Shown here piece after piece: positions 41,209-50,760 of a stretch of DNA of 64,000 nt (position 1 is the stretch's first letter; every line of letters begins with the position of its first letter). Made by a program: the position numbers and the translations under genes. The notes under the pieces were generated by a model. That model had not been told where the DNA came from. It made no database searches and worked only from the letters and a program-made list of their open reading frames with translations. Source of the DNA: CAZAPG01 sp964486935 (GTDB lineage Bacteria; Chloroflexota; Anaerolineae; 4572-78; J111); the NCBI GenBank assembly GCA_964486935.1, contig CAZAPG010000012.1, positions 1 through 64,000 of the forward strand, in the 5' to 3' direction.

Positions 41209-42570
41209 CTACATCTCAGCCTTAAAGCCATTGGCCGCAATCGCATCTCGATACCAGAAGGCGCTCTCTTTGGGGATACGCTGTTGGGTTTCGTAATCCA
41301 CGTAAACAATGCCGAAACGCTGGGTGTAGCCCTCGGCCCACTCAAAGTTATCAAGCAGCGACCATTGCAGGTAGCCGGTCACGGGCACACCGTTCTGGAT
41401 GGCGCGATGTACGGCGGTCAAATGCCCTTGCAGATAGGCAATGCGTTTGGGGTCATAAACACGGCCGCGCTCGTCCGGCCTGTCCAGATAGCTGCACCCA
41501 TTTTCGGTGATAATCAGTTTGGGGATGTTGTACTCAAAGTGGAGCCGGTTCAGCAAGCGGTACAGGCTTTCGGGATGCACTTCCCAGTTCATGGCCGTGT
41601 ATTCCGCCTCCGGGTTGGGAACAGAATCATCCAGATGGGGAATATCTCCGGCCCGGACGATATGGCGCGTGTAATAATTTACCCCCAAAAAATCAAGCGG
41701 CGCGGCGATGGTCTCCATATCGCCCGGCTGCACAAAGTCGAGGCCGCTGGGCAGGTGGCCGTGCCGGCGGTAATGGTCAACCATATCAGCCGGGTAATGA
41801 CGGCCATAGAGCGCATCCATAAACCAGCGAGAAAAATAGCCCTCCCAAATCCGGGCGGCATGGTAATCTTCCGGGCTGGCCGAAGCGGGCGTGGCGGGCG
41901 AAAAGTTGAGCACAATGCCAACTTCGGCGTTGGGTGTATTGGCCCGAATGCACTGAACAGCCCGGCCATGCGACAGCAAAATGGTGTGCGCGGCCCGCAA
42001 CGCGGCAGGCCAATCTGTCCAGCCGGGCGCGTGGACACCCAGTTGGTGACTCAACAGGCTGGCGCACCACGGTTCGTTATGAGTAACCCAGGTTGTCACC
42101 CGGTCGCCCAGAGCGCGGGTGGTCACATCGGCCAACTCTACAAAAGCGCTGGCGGTTTCTCGTTCCGGCCAGCCCCCTTTATTCTGCAACGCCTGGGGCA
42201 TGTCCCAATGGTACAGCGTTGGCAGGGGCGTAATGCCCGCCGCCAACAAGCCATCAACCAGCCGGCTGTAAAAATCCAGCCCCCGCCGGTTGACCTGGCC
42301 GCGGCCATCCGGCAGAATACGCGGCCAGGCGATGGAAAAGCGATAAGCCTGAATGCCCAACTCCCGCATCAGGGCCACATCTTCGGGCCAGCGGTGGTAA
42401 TGGTCGCAGGCCACATCTCCGGTTGCCCCGTTTTTTACTTTACCGGGCGTCCTGACAAAGGTGTCCCAAATAGAGGGGGAGCGGCCGTCTTCGTTCCAAC
42501 CGCCTTCAATTTGATAGGCCGAGGTTGCCACGCCCCAGACGAAGCCATCTGGAAATTGCAAGTTCGCCAT
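41209..42570 (-). CDS. GH1 beta-glucosidase
   Basis: A 453-residue glycoside hydrolase family 1 enzyme. It opens FPDGFVWGVATSAYQIEGGWNEDG..SIWDTF, has the acid/base Glu in VTHNEPWC near 162-169 and the nucleophile Glu in LIITENGCS near 352-360. The aglycone-side W...WSLLDNFEWAEGYTQRFGIVYVDY region follows. It hydrolyses cellobiose and other beta-glucosides with retention. There is no signal peptide, so it acts inside the cell on sugars imported by the ABC system upstream. Last gene of the leftward operon, 17 bases after the GH3 gene. Confidence 0.95.
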   Translation of the reverse strand: MANLQFPDGFVWGVATSAYQIEGGWNEDGRSPSIWDTFVRTPGKVKNGATGDVACDHYHRWPEDVALMRELGIQAYRFSIAWPRILPDGRGQVNRRGLDFYSRLVDGLLAAGITPLPTLYHWDMPQALQNKGGWPERETASAFVELADVTTRALGDRVTTWVTHNEPWCASLLSHQLGVHAPGWTDWPAALRAAHTILLSHGRAVQCIRANTPNAEVGIVLNFSPATPASASPEDYHAARIWEGYFSRWFMDALYGRHYPADMVDHYRRHGHLPSGLDFVQPGDMETIAAPLDFLGVNYYTRHIVRAGDIPHLDDSVPNPEAEYTAMNWEVHPESLYRLLNRLHFEYNIPKLIITENGCSYLDRPDERGRVYDPKRIAYLQGHLTAVHRAIQNGVPVTGYLQWSLLDNFEWAEGYTQRFGIVYVDYETQQRIPKESAFWYRDAIAANGFKAEM

Positions 42571-42587
42571 AAAAATCTCCGTATAAT

Positions 42588-45194
42588 CTAATTTATCACA
42601 ACTTCGCTGAAAAAGAGTTTGTGGGTAGTGGCATCAACCGGCCGGCCAACTATTTTAAAATCTCCGGTCAGGGGTAAATCTGTAGCCGAGCGACCGGCCA
42701 TAACCCGCACCGTTTGAGGCTGAACCATATAGCGCATCCGGTTATCATACATGCCAAGCTGGTGGGTGTGCAGATAAAAGGTGACAGTTTTGCATTGACC
42801 TGGCTCCAGCGACAGACGCCTGAAGCCCTTGAGCTTTAACGCCGACCGCGCCTCTTCTGCCTGACGGATGTATAACTGGATTACCTCATCGCCGGCGCGA
42901 GGGCCGCTGTTGGTGATATCGACGCTAATGGCAACTTTGTCGCCCGGTTCAACCTCTAACCGGTCAATTTGCAGATTGGCGTAGGTGAAGGTGGTGTAGC
43001 TGAGGCCGTGTCCAAAGGGAAAAAGCGGTTGGCCCTGAAAATAGCGGTAAGTGCGGCCATCCAGGCGATAATCTTCAAACGGCGGCAAATCATCAACCGA
43101 TTGGTAAAAGGTAATCGGCAGCCGGCCGGCCGGGTTGTAATCGCCAAACAGAACATCGGCAATGGCCGCGCCGCCGGCCTGCCCCGGATACCAGGCCTCG
43201 ACAATGGCCGGGATATGCGCCGCCGCCCATGTGACCGCCAGCGCGCTGCCGTTGGTCAGCACCAAAACCACCGGTTTGCCCAGGGCGTGAATTTTCTTTA
43301 ACAAATTTTCCTGCATGGCCGGGAGTTTGATGTCTGTGCGGTCGCCGCCGGCAAAACCATCAATGTTGACCGGCATCTCTTCCCCTTCTAACTGTGGCGA
43401 GAGGCCCATCACCACCACCACTACCTCGGCCTTTTGGGCCGCCTCCAGCGCCGGCCACTCGTAATCTACCGCCGGCAATGCCCACAGAAGCTGTATCTGG
43501 GGGTCAAGCCCCTCGTTGACGTGCTCCAGTTGCAGGCGGTACAGCCGGCCCGCTTCCAGCTCAATCTGGGTGGATTTGAGAATGGGGTGGTGTTCCATTT
43601 TGTTTTGAAGCAGCAGCTCGCCATCCAGGCAGAGCCGGTATTCGCTAAAGCCGTTGGCTCCCAGATAATAGCTTCCGCTGACCGGCGGCGTCAGAAAACC
43701 CTCCCAGCGCGCGCTGAAATGGTCGCCCCACTGGCCGGTTAAGGGGCTGCTGTCTTTCCAGGTAAAGTTAATCTGGCTGTCAATCCGCTCCAGTTGGGGT
43801 TGGCCGGCAAAATGGGCGTTGGGGTAGTAAGCGCCGTTCAGCCCCGTTTCATTGGTATCTGGCTTGATAGGGCGCAGGTGCGCGGTGGGAATGACCTGCA
43901 ACAGCGGCATCCCATCGGCCAGGGCGCAGCCGGGCGCGTGATAAACCACGGTTTCAGGGGAAACTTTCCGGCGGATGCCCTCGAGGGGGGTGAGGGCTGT
44001 AGCTGGCGTACCGTTATAATTGCCCAGCAAAATCTGCAAATCATCCGCGTTTGGCCCAATCACGGCAATCGAGCCGATATTTTTGGAGAGCGGCAGCAGG
44101 TTGTCCTCGTTTTTGAGCAGCACGATTGACTCGCGGGCGGCCCGCAGCGCCAACGCCTGATGTTGGGGCGAGTTAATCACGTCTGGCGGAATTTGGGCGA
44201 AGGGGACCATGTCCGGCGGGTCGAACATGCCCAGTTGGAAACGGGCCGTAAACAGCCGTTCAACCGCCCGGTCGATAGTTGCCTCATCAATCAAGCCCTG
44301 CTCAACGGCCTCTTGCAAGGCCAGATAAACCCGGCCGCAGTTCAGGTCGCAGCCATTTTTTACGGCCAGGGCAGCGGCTTCGGCGGCGGTGGCTACAATT
44401 TTGTGATTCTCAAAAATGTCGAGGATAGCCCCGCAATCGGAGACAACGTAGCCGTTGAAGCCCCACTCGCGGCGCAAAATTTGCTCCAGCAGGGTGTGGC
44501 TGGCGCAGCACGGTTCGCCATTGATCCGGTTGTAGGCCCCCATCACCGAGGCGGCCTTGGCCTCTTTAACGGCGGCCTCAAAGGCGAACAGGTAAAATTC
44601 GCGCATATCCCGTTCATCAATCCGGGCATCGAAATGATGGCGCAATGATTCCGGGCCGCTGTGCACGGCGTAATGTTTGGGCGTGGCGGTTACTTTGAGG
44701 TAGCGGGGGTCATCGCCCTGCAGCCCTTTGACAAAGGCGACAGCCAACCGGGCGGTGAGATAAGGGTCTTCGCCGTAGCTTTCTTGCCCGCGCCCCCAGC
44801 GCGGGTCTCGGAAAATATTGATGGTGGGCGACCAGTAGGTCAGACCGGTGTACATTTGGCGGATGCCGCGCCGGGCGGCTTCATGGTGTTTGGCGCGGGC
44901 TTCGTCGGAGATGGCGGTGGCAACTTCGGCCAGCAGCGCGTCGTTCCAGGCGGCGGCCAGCCCGATGGCCTGCGGAAAGACCGTGGCCAGGCCGGCGCGG
45001 CCAACGCCGTGCAGCCCTTCGTTCCACCAGTTATGTTGGGCAATATCCAGCCGCTCGATGGCCGGCGCGGTAAAAACCATCTGCGAAATCTTTTCCGGCA
45101 GGGTCATCCGGCCAACCAGGTCTCGCACGCGGGCGGCAAGAGGCTGGCGTGGGTCGAAGTATAAACGTTCAGCGTCATGAACTGCTGCGGTCAT
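42588..45194 (-). CDS. GH3 beta-glucosidase with PA14 insertion
   Basis: An 868-residue GH3 enzyme: N-terminal TIM barrel with nucleophile Asp in GYVVSDCGAI near 270, then the alpha/beta sandwich (KNEDNLLPL, AVIGPNADD). A PA14 domain is inserted at about 450-590 (SARWEGFLTPPVSGSYYLG), and a fibronectin III-like domain ends the protein (VSVDITNSGPRAGDEVIQLYI). No signal peptide is visible. ATG 45194 behind GAAGGAA is preferred to TTG 45209. The PA14 insertion often blocks or shapes the substrate pocket in such enzymes. It would split beta-glucans or beta-xylosides. Confidence 0.95.
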   Translation of the reverse strand: MTAAVHDAERLYFDPRQPLAARVRDLVGRMTLPEKISQMVFTAPAIERLDIAQHNWWNEGLHGVGRAGLATVFPQAIGLAAAWNDALLAEVATAISDEARAKHHEAARRGIRQMYTGLTYWSPTINIFRDPRWGRGQESYGEDPYLTARLAVAFVKGLQGDDPRYLKVTATPKHYAVHSGPESLRHHFDARIDERDMREFYLFAFEAAVKEAKAASVMGAYNRINGEPCCASHTLLEQILRREWGFNGYVVSDCGAILDIFENHKIVATAAEAAALAVKNGCDLNCGRVYLALQEAVEQGLIDEATIDRAVERLFTARFQLGMFDPPDMVPFAQIPPDVINSPQHQALALRAARESIVLLKNEDNLLPLSKNIGSIAVIGPNADDLQILLGNYNGTPATALTPLEGIRRKVSPETVVYHAPGCALADGMPLLQVIPTAHLRPIKPDTNETGLNGAYYPNAHFAGQPQLERIDSQINFTWKDSSPLTGQWGDHFSARWEGFLTPPVSGSYYLGANGFSEYRLCLDGELLLQNKMEHHPILKSTQIELEAGRLYRLQLEHVNEGLDPQIQLLWALPAVDYEWPALEAAQKAEVVVVVMGLSPQLEGEEMPVNIDGFAGGDRTDIKLPAMQENLLKKIHALGKPVVLVLTNGSALAVTWAAAHIPAIVEAWYPGQAGGAAIADVLFGDYNPAGRLPITFYQSVDDLPPFEDYRLDGRTYRYFQGQPLFPFGHGLSYTTFTYANLQIDRLEVEPGDKVAISVDITNSGPRAGDEVIQLYIRQAEEARSALKLKGFRRLSLEPGQCKTVTFYLHTHQLGMYDNRMRYMVQPQTVRVMAGRSATDLPLTGDFKIVGRPVDATTHKLFFSEVVIN

Positions 45195-45239
45195 GGATGG
45201 TTCCTTCAATCAGGTTATTTTCGGGCGGCGCGGGACGGC

Positions 45240-46130
45240 TTATTCTTTAACCGACCCCATAGCAATGCCGCTGACAATATATTTTGAAAAAACAAGATAA
45301 ACAATAATGATGGGCACAATGGTTACGGCCAGCCCCAGGTAGATAGCCCCGTATTCGGTGCGGTAAACGTCGCCTTTCAAGGTTTGGACCAGCATGGGCA
45401 GGGTGTATTTCTCGATGGATGAAATCAGGATGAAGGCGTTAAAAAAATTATTCCATGAGGCGATAAAGGCGAAAATACCCATAGTGACCGCCCCCGGAAT
45501 TGAAATCGGCAGCATAATTCTGTGAAAGATGCTCAATTCGCCGGCGCCATCAACCCGGCCGGCATCAATGAGGTCTTTGATAACCACCGACTCAAGATAT
45601 TGTTTGCCAAAAAATACGGCCCCGGCCGAGGCCATAGTGGGCAAAATAAGCGAGGCGTAATTGTCCGTCAGCCCCCAGCGGGCCATGTACTGGTAGAACC
45701 CAATAATTGAAAGCTGCGTCGGAATCATCACCAGAACAACGATGAAGTTGGAAAAAAGCCGTTTGCCCCAGAAATTGTAAACAACAATACCGTAGGCCGT
45801 GAGTAAAGAGAAATAAACGGTAATCAGCGTTGAAGCAACGGCCACAAACAGGCTGTTCCAAAAGCCGCGCCACAGGTTCAACCCCCGGCCCAGCAAAATA
45901 CCGTAATTTTCCAGCAGGTGAGTGCTTGGCATCAAACTAAGCCCTTGTTGAATTTCGACGGTAGAGCGGGTTGAATTTACCAGCAACAACCAGATAGGAA
46001 CAATGGTAATCATTAAAAGAATAAAGAGCATTATGTAGACAAACCCGCGAAGGACCATTGTGTTTAGGCTGTAATGTTTCAGCATCACGACATTTCCCCT
46101 TACTACATTATTTTTCATTCTGAGGATCAT
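45240..46130 (-). CDS. Carbohydrate ABC transporter permease (MalG-like)
   Basis: A 296-residue permease with six membrane segments. The EAA loop DLIDAGRVDGAGELSIFHRIMLPISIP near 187-213 contacts the ATPase. It matches the CUT1 family inner permeases, of the MalG side. The start overlaps the stop of the first permease by 4 bases; a downstream ATG (MLKHYS) is an alternative. No ATPase gene lies in the operon, so a shared MsiK-type ATPase elsewhere is expected. Confidence 0.9.
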   Translation of the reverse strand: MILRMKNNVVRGNVVMLKHYSLNTMVLRGFVYIMLFILLMITIVPIWLLLVNSTRSTVEIQQGLSLMPSTHLLENYGILLGRGLNLWRGFWNSLFVAVASTLITVYFSLLTAYGIVVYNFWGKRLFSNFIVVLVMIPTQLSIIGFYQYMARWGLTDNYASLILPTMASAGAVFFGKQYLESVVIKDLIDAGRVDGAGELSIFHRIMLPISIPGAVTMGIFAFIASWNNFFNAFILISSIEKYTLPMLVQTLKGDVYRTEYGAIYLGLAVTIVPIIIVYLVFSKYIVSGIAMGSVKE

Positions 46131-47032
46131 GACCGCGCCGCCCTGTCTCGCAAGAAGTAAAAAATACCCAGCGCGCAGATGCAGGTCATAATAAAAACCA
46201 CAACCCCAACTGTCGAAGCATCTCCAATGTGGCCTTTACTGCTGCTGAATTTCAGATACATCAAAATGTTGTTCGTCATAATTGAGCCGCGCGGCGAGCC
46301 TCGGCCATCGGTCAAAAGGTAAGGAATGTCGAACATTTGCATGCCCCCCACCAGCGAGGTGACAAAAACATAAATCAGAATGGGTTTTAACAAGGGCACG
46401 GTTATCCGCCAGAACATCTGTTGCTCATTAGCGCCATCAATCATGGCCGACTCATAAAGAGAAACCGGTATCGAAGTCATACCGGCCATCAACAGGATGA
46501 TGGTTGCGCCAAACCACATCCACCATTGAATAAAAATAACCAGCCCCCGGGCAATGGTTGCGTTTTGCAAAAATTGCATCGCTTCCGGCAGCAGCCCGGT
46601 TCGCACCATAAATTGGTTGACCGGCCCGTAAAAGGAGAAGAGGCTAAAGAAGAGGGCGGCCACGGCGGCGGGCATCAGCAGATTGGGCAAAAAGAATATC
46701 GCCCGCCACAGGCCCACGCCCTTGATTTTCAACCGGAGGCTGGTAAACCAAACCGCCAGTAACATGGCAATGCCTATTTGGGGGATAAAATTCAGCAGCC
46801 AGATAAGCCAGGTATTTTTGACCGCATTCAGAAAAACATTATCGGCAAAGAGGCGTTCAAAGTTTTTTAAACCAATAAAATTTGCCTGACTGCTTAACAA
46901 GGTTGTGTCTGTAAAACTCAGGTAAAGGGTGTTGTAAACGGGGTACAGGCCAAACAACAAAAAGCCAATTATAAAAGGCGCGATAAAAAGGTACCCATAG
47001 TGATCTTTTTTGAGTTTCATTTGAGCCATCAA
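46127..47032 (-). CDS. Sugar ABC transporter permease (MalF-like)
   Basis: A 301-residue permease: LFIAPFIIGFLLFGLYPV near 15-32 begins the first membrane segment, and the EAA loop ESAMIDGANEQQMFWRITVPLLKP is near 193-216. It is the first of the two membrane subunits of a CUT1 importer for beta-linked oligosaccharides. It is separated from the binding-protein gene by 263 bp with a strong hairpin, and overlaps the second permease gene. Confidence 0.9.
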   Translation of the reverse strand: MMAQMKLKKDHYGYLFIAPFIIGFLLFGLYPVYNTLYLSFTDTTLLSSQANFIGLKNFERLFADNVFLNAVKNTWLIWLLNFIPQIGIAMLLAVWFTSLRLKIKGVGLWRAIFFLPNLLMPAAVAALFFSLFSFYGPVNQFMVRTGLLPEAMQFLQNATIARGLVIFIQWWMWFGATIILLMAGMTSIPVSLYESAMIDGANEQQMFWRITVPLLKPILIYVFVTSLVGGMQMFDIPYLLTDGRGSPRGSIMTNNILMYLKFSSSKGHIGDASTVGVVVFIMTCICALGIFYFLRDRAARS

Positions 47033-47246
47033 ATTGCCTCCTTTGAAAATGAAATTGAGAAGCGGGGCTTGGGGCGACCGAAGGAAGGTTCCCCCAAAAA
47101 TCCCATTTTCGTCATCGGTGGCGCGCTAACGCTCGTGACGACTCCTCTGAAAATACGTCCTCTGAAAAAAAGATTATGCGACCTTGCAACCTGCGACTTT
47201 GCTTATTACTGCCAAAGGCGCAGGCTCTACCCATTCTCCGTAAAAT

Positions 47247-47275
47247 GGGCCGGTGTATCTTGAATACACCGGCCC
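47247..47275 (-). promoter_or_regulatory. Strong hairpin between binding-protein and permease genes
   Basis: A 12-bp perfect stem (GGGCCGGTGTAT at 47247-47258 with its complement at 47264-47275) and 5-base loop, just after the binding-protein stop. On the minus strand only a short ATTTTAC follows. It probably protects or partly terminates the message, giving more binding protein than permease. Confidence 0.7.
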
Positions 47276-47295
47276 ACAATACTGTGTCAAAATAC

Positions 47296-48765
47296 TTAGG
47301 GAATAACTAAGTCTGGAAATTCAATGCGGAGACTGTCTTTCCAGATCGCCCACATGTCCTCTTCGCTAATTTCATTGTTAAGGTATTGGTTGAGCGGGTC
47401 ATTGAGGGCGCGTTGAATGGCGTCATCAGAGCCGGTCATCAGCTTGGCGTTGACGGAAGGCGCGGCTTCGGCAAAGCCGGCGTACGAATTTTGCCCGGCC
47501 AAAAAGGCGCTCAGTTCGGAGTCATCAAAGGAGGGGATAATCTTTTCAACAACCACCTGGCTTGAAACAAAGTCGCCGGGGGCTTGCATTTGGTCGGCCG
47601 GAACCTGGGGATCGATGGCTTTGAGGTAATCATTGGTATAAACGCCGGTGGCCCAATTGGTCAGGTTTTCTTCGTCCAGGGTGGCAAAGCGAACAAAATC
47701 TTTGGCCAGCTCCATATGGGGGCTGCCTTTGACGACGCCCAGCCAGGTGCCGCCCCACTGATAAGGCAGCGGCCCGGAAATAACGCCCCAGTCGCTGCTG
47801 GTATCGGTAGAGCCATCGGCCGATTTGGCGTTAGGGGCCAGCACATAGGGCAAACCCCAGGTGGGCAGAAAGTAACTGAAGACTTTTTTGGGATTGCCCT
47901 GCGCGTCAACCAGGCTATCGTTCATGCCGGCAAACCAGCCCTCTTGCCACTGCTGGGCCTGAGCTTCGTAGCCCTGGTCGCGGAACAGTTTGGCGGTTTC
48001 GACATATTTTCTCACCATGGGGTCAACCACCAGATTACCTTCAACAATCCAGGGCTGCTCCCGGTTGGCAAAGAATGGATTTTGGAAATCACCGCTGGAA
48101 GCGACCATGTAGGTGTCTCCGCCGGATTTCTCTTTGACCACAGCCGCCGCCGCAATGAACTTGTCCATGTCAGACAGCAGGGCCTGAACTTCGTCGGGGT
48201 CGTCGGTGCCAAAATATTCTTTGGCCAGGCTGCGGCGGTAGAACAAAGCGCCTGGGGTGGCCTGGTAGGCATAGGCTTTGGTAACGCCGTCGTGCGTGCC
48301 AACATCAATTACAAAGGGGTAAGTTTTAGCGGCTTCGGCGGCGGGCAGCAGTTCACTCAGGTCTTCCAGAAAATCGGACTCAACCAGCTCTTTGACAAAA
48401 GCGGCTTCCAGAGCGATAACATCGGGCGTATCTGCGGTGCCCAGGGCGGCCTTCAGTTTGGTCTGGTATTCCCCGGCAGTCATGGGGATCATGGTGTATG
48501 TTATATCTACATTGGGGTTTTTGCCTTCATAGGCAATGGCCATGGTGTTGATTTCGTTGGTAAATGACCAGACGTTCAGCACCGTTTTTTCGGCGGGGGC
48601 TTCGGCAACCGCTTCTTCCTGAGCCGGTTCCGCGGCGGGCGCCTCGGCGGCGGGCTGTTCCTGAGCCGGTTCGGCCGCGGGTTGCACGCTGCTGCCACCG
48701 CAGGCGGTTAGCGCCAGAGTTGAGATAATCAGCAAACTTAGTATATATAGAATTGACTTACGCAT
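47296..48765 (-). CDS. Sugar-binding lipoprotein of the ABC importer
   Basis: A 489-residue extracellular solute-binding protein, family 1. A lipoprotein signal ends in LTACGG (Cys at about 22), followed by an acidic Pro/Ala/Glu linker with repeated QEQPAAEA units, then the mature domain (VLNVWSFTNEINTMA...). Such proteins deliver oligosaccharides to the permeases. ATG 48765 follows AGGAGAA. The operon is headed by this gene and lies behind a LacI-type operator at 48938-48957. Cellobiose or similar beta-glucosides are the likely ligand, judged from GH1 and GH3. Confidence 0.92.
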   Translation of the reverse strand: MRKSILYILSLLIISTLALTACGGSSVQPAAEPAQEQPAAEAPAAEPAQEEAVAEAPAEKTVLNVWSFTNEINTMAIAYEGKNPNVDITYTMIPMTAGEYQTKLKAALGTADTPDVIALEAAFVKELVESDFLEDLSELLPAAEAAKTYPFVIDVGTHDGVTKAYAYQATPGALFYRRSLAKEYFGTDDPDEVQALLSDMDKFIAAAAVVKEKSGGDTYMVASSGDFQNPFFANREQPWIVEGNLVVDPMVRKYVETAKLFRDQGYEAQAQQWQEGWFAGMNDSLVDAQGNPKKVFSYFLPTWGLPYVLAPNAKSADGSTDTSSDWGVISGPLPYQWGGTWLGVVKGSPHMELAKDFVRFATLDEENLTNWATGVYTNDYLKAIDPQVPADQMQAPGDFVSSQVVVEKIIPSFDDSELSAFLAGQNSYAGFAEAAPSVNAKLMTGSDDAIQRALNDPLNQYLNNEISEEDMWAIWKDSLRIEFPDLVIP

Positions 48766-48937
48766 TATTCTTCTCCTAAAGGTTATGTTTGTTGATTGGT
48801 TAAATCATAATGGGTGTGGACTCCGGGTTCACACCGGTTTGGGCAAGTCTTCTTTCTTCTTTGAAAAGATGGGAAGGAAGGCTTGCTTTTAATTTGAATA
48901 ACTTTACCCCCTATACCACCTCCTTTGTTGATAACGT

Positions 48938-48957
48938 TTCCGGTAACGTTACCGGAA
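48938..48957. promoter_or_regulatory. LacI-family operator upstream of the sugar operon
   Basis: A perfect 20-bp palindrome, TTCCGGTAACGTTACCGGAA, 173 bases before the binding-protein start. Its core GGTAACGTTACC is identical to the core of the palindrome in the lacI promoter. A second, half-matching AACGTT core lies 12 bases away (48934-48939). Confidence 0.85.
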
Positions 48958-48974
48958 GAGTAAAAAAATAGGCT

Positions 48975-49991
48975 CTAAACGGCCCGGCAAGAGCCGCGCG
49001 CAATGAGTCGGGTAGGTACTTTGTGGATAGTCTCTTTCAACTTTTCCCCGTTGATAAGTTTCACCAGCATTTCCGTAGCCGCTCGCCCCATCTCGCGCAC
49101 GCTCTGGTCTACGGTTGTTATACCGCCGGGCAGGTAATAAGCTGTTTCCGGGATATTATCAAAGCCTACTACGGATAAATCATCGGGGATTTTCAGCCCT
49201 ATTTGGTGAGCGGCTTTGATAACGCCAAAGGCAGATTGGTCATTAGCGGCAAAAATAGCCGTTGGGGGGTTAGCCAGGGCCAGCAATTGCTGGGCGCAGC
49301 GGTAGCCAACATCTATTGTAAAATTGCCTTCTTGCACCAAATCGGGGTCAACGGAAATTCCGGCCCGCTGCAACCCGTCAATATAACCCTGATGCCGGCG
49401 GATGCCGCTTTGCAGGTCGGTACGCCCGCCAACAAAGCCAATGCGACGATGGCCAAGTTGAATCAAATAATCCATCACGGCCAGTGCGCCCTCGCGGTTG
49501 GTAGAAAGTACAGAGGGAAAGTTGGTGTCTCCGGGATGATGGTCAACAGCTACAATTGGGTAAGTGGTAGGAAAAGTTAGCGCCCGTGGAGCCACGATGA
49601 TGATGCCATCGGTGATGCTGCCGTTGAGTAATGAAATGTATTTTTGTTCACGGGCGGGCCATGAACTGGCGGTGGCGTCGCCGCCGGTATAGGTGATTAA
49701 ATCATAGCCAAATTGGGTGATGGCCTGGTTGACCCCTTTCATCACTTCGATGGTAAAAGAGTCGCCCACATCAGGCATAATCAGGCCGATGACATTGGTT
49801 TTTCGGCTGCGCATGCTTTTGGCAGCCAGGCTGGAGGTGTAGCCCAGGTCTTCGATAACTTGCTGCACGCGCTCATAGGTTTCAATGGCAACATCATCTT
49901 TGTCGTTTAATACGCGGGATACGGTGGAAACTGAGACGCCGGCAGTTCGGGCAACATCGTGGATGGTAACAGATGTTTTTGGCCGTGGCAT
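48975..49991 (-). CDS. LacI-family transcriptional repressor
   Basis: A 338-residue repressor: helix-turn-helix VTIHDVARTAGVSVSTVSRVLN at 8-29, hinge AAKSMRSRKTNVIGLIMPD and a periplasmic-binding-protein-like sugar domain. It most probably represses the downstream sugar operon and itself through the shared GGTAACGTTACC operators, and is released by the imported beta-glucoside. It is transcribed from its own promoter at 50050-50078. The 209 bp to the next gene hold the operator and the operon leader. Confidence 0.93.
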   Translation of the reverse strand: MPRPKTSVTIHDVARTAGVSVSTVSRVLNDKDDVAIETYERVQQVIEDLGYTSSLAAKSMRSRKTNVIGLIMPDVGDSFTIEVMKGVNQAITQFGYDLITYTGGDATASSWPAREQKYISLLNGSITDGIIIVAPRALTFPTTYPIVAVDHHPGDTNFPSVLSTNREGALAVMDYLIQLGHRRIGFVGGRTDLQSGIRRHQGYIDGLQRAGISVDPDLVQEGNFTIDVGYRCAQQLLALANPPTAIFAANDQSAFGVIKAAHQIGLKIPDDLSVVGFDNIPETAYYLPGGITTVDQSVREMGRAATEMLVKLINGEKLKETIHKVPTRLIARGSCRAV

Positions 49992-50021
49992 AGGTTAGAT
50001 TCTCGATTTATCATCTTTTCC

Positions 50022-50057
50022 GGTATCATTACCGGTAACGTTACCGGTAATGATACC
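50022..50057. promoter_or_regulatory. 36-bp perfect palindrome operator in the lacI promoter
   Basis: The two halves meet at AACGTT (50037-50042). Inside it, ACCGGT occurs twice and GGTAACGTTACC once, so it may bind two repressor dimers. It covers the -10 box of the lacI promoter, which points to autorepression. Confidence 0.85.
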
Positions 50058-50078
50058 ACAAATCAATACAGTTGTCAA
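50050..50078 (-). promoter_or_regulatory. lacI promoter
   Basis: On the minus strand TTGACA (50073-50078), 17-base spacer, TATCAT (50050-50055). The -10 lies inside the operator palindrome. Confidence 0.8.
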
Positions 50079-50188
50079 GAGTTTTTTTTGCAAAGCCGAA
50101 AATCAGAGCAGGCAACCCAACCTGATAATTTAAACGCAGACAATCCGCCCGTAATGCTACTAGACATAACAAAATCAGCCCGGAATTA

Positions 50189-50217
50189 TTGTCTAACCCA
50201 ACGAACCGTGCTATACT
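50189..50217 (+). promoter_or_regulatory. Promoter of the response-regulator operon
   Basis: TTGTCT (50189-50194), 17-base spacer, TATACT (50212-50217), about 96 bases before the gene. Confidence 0.7.
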
Positions 50218-50312
50218 CTAACCAGGTAATTATTGCTCCTTTACAAATTCAGTTTTGCACGAGACCGCGCAAACGAGTAAAATGTTAAAACAAATTAGGA
50301 GGCGCTGCATCA

Positions 50313-50744
50313 ATGGCCAATATTCTCTACGCAGAAGATGACCGTGATTGTCGTGAACTTTTTGCCTTTGCCCTGCGGCATCACAGCCACAAGGTATTTG
50401 AAGCCATCAATGGGTCTCAGGCGGTGCAAATTGTTAGAGAAGAACCCATCGACCTGATTATGCTCGACGCCCGCATGCCCATGACCACCGGCTACGATGC
50501 GGCTCGCATTCTGGCAAAAGAAAAACCGGAAATTCCGGTAATTTTTCTGAGCGCCCGCGCCATGCGCCGAGAAATCACTATGGCCTTTGATTGTGGCCCC
50601 ATGGTAGTTGATTATCTGGTTAAGCCCATTTCGCCAGACCAGTTGGTTGAGCGGATTGAGCACATTATCGACGATTGTCGAATTCGGGGTATGGCTACCG
50701 TGAGAGAAGAAAACCTGGCTCGGGAGTTAGTGCCTGAGTGGTAA
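50313..50744 (+). CDS. Single-domain response regulator
   Basis: A 143-residue CheY-like receiver. The acidic pair is EDD at 8-10, the phospho-acceptor Asp is in IMLDARMP near 53 and the conserved Lys in YLVKPIS near 102. There is no output domain; a short helical tail follows. AGGAGG precedes the ATG. It lies 16 bases before a cNMP-binding/PP2C phosphatase gene, so the two probably form one signalling unit, the receiver perhaps controlling the phosphatase. No histidine kinase is nearby. Confidence 0.92.
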   Translation: MANILYAEDDRDCRELFAFALRHHSHKVFEAINGSQAVQIVREEPIDLIMLDARMPMTTGYDAARILAKEKPEIPVIFLSARAMRREITMAFDCGPMVVDYLVKPISPDQLVERIEHIIDDCRIRGMATVREENLARELVPEW

Positions 50745-50760
50745 GTATGGGACGGCACCG

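Larger units (their letters stand above)
49992..50312. other. Divergent regulatory region lacI / response regulator
   Basis: 321 bp. The left third carries the palindromic operator and lacI promoter, the right third the promoter of the response-regulator gene. Between them (50079-50188) I see only an AT-rich stretch with a T run near 50082-50089 and no gene. Confidence 0.6.
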
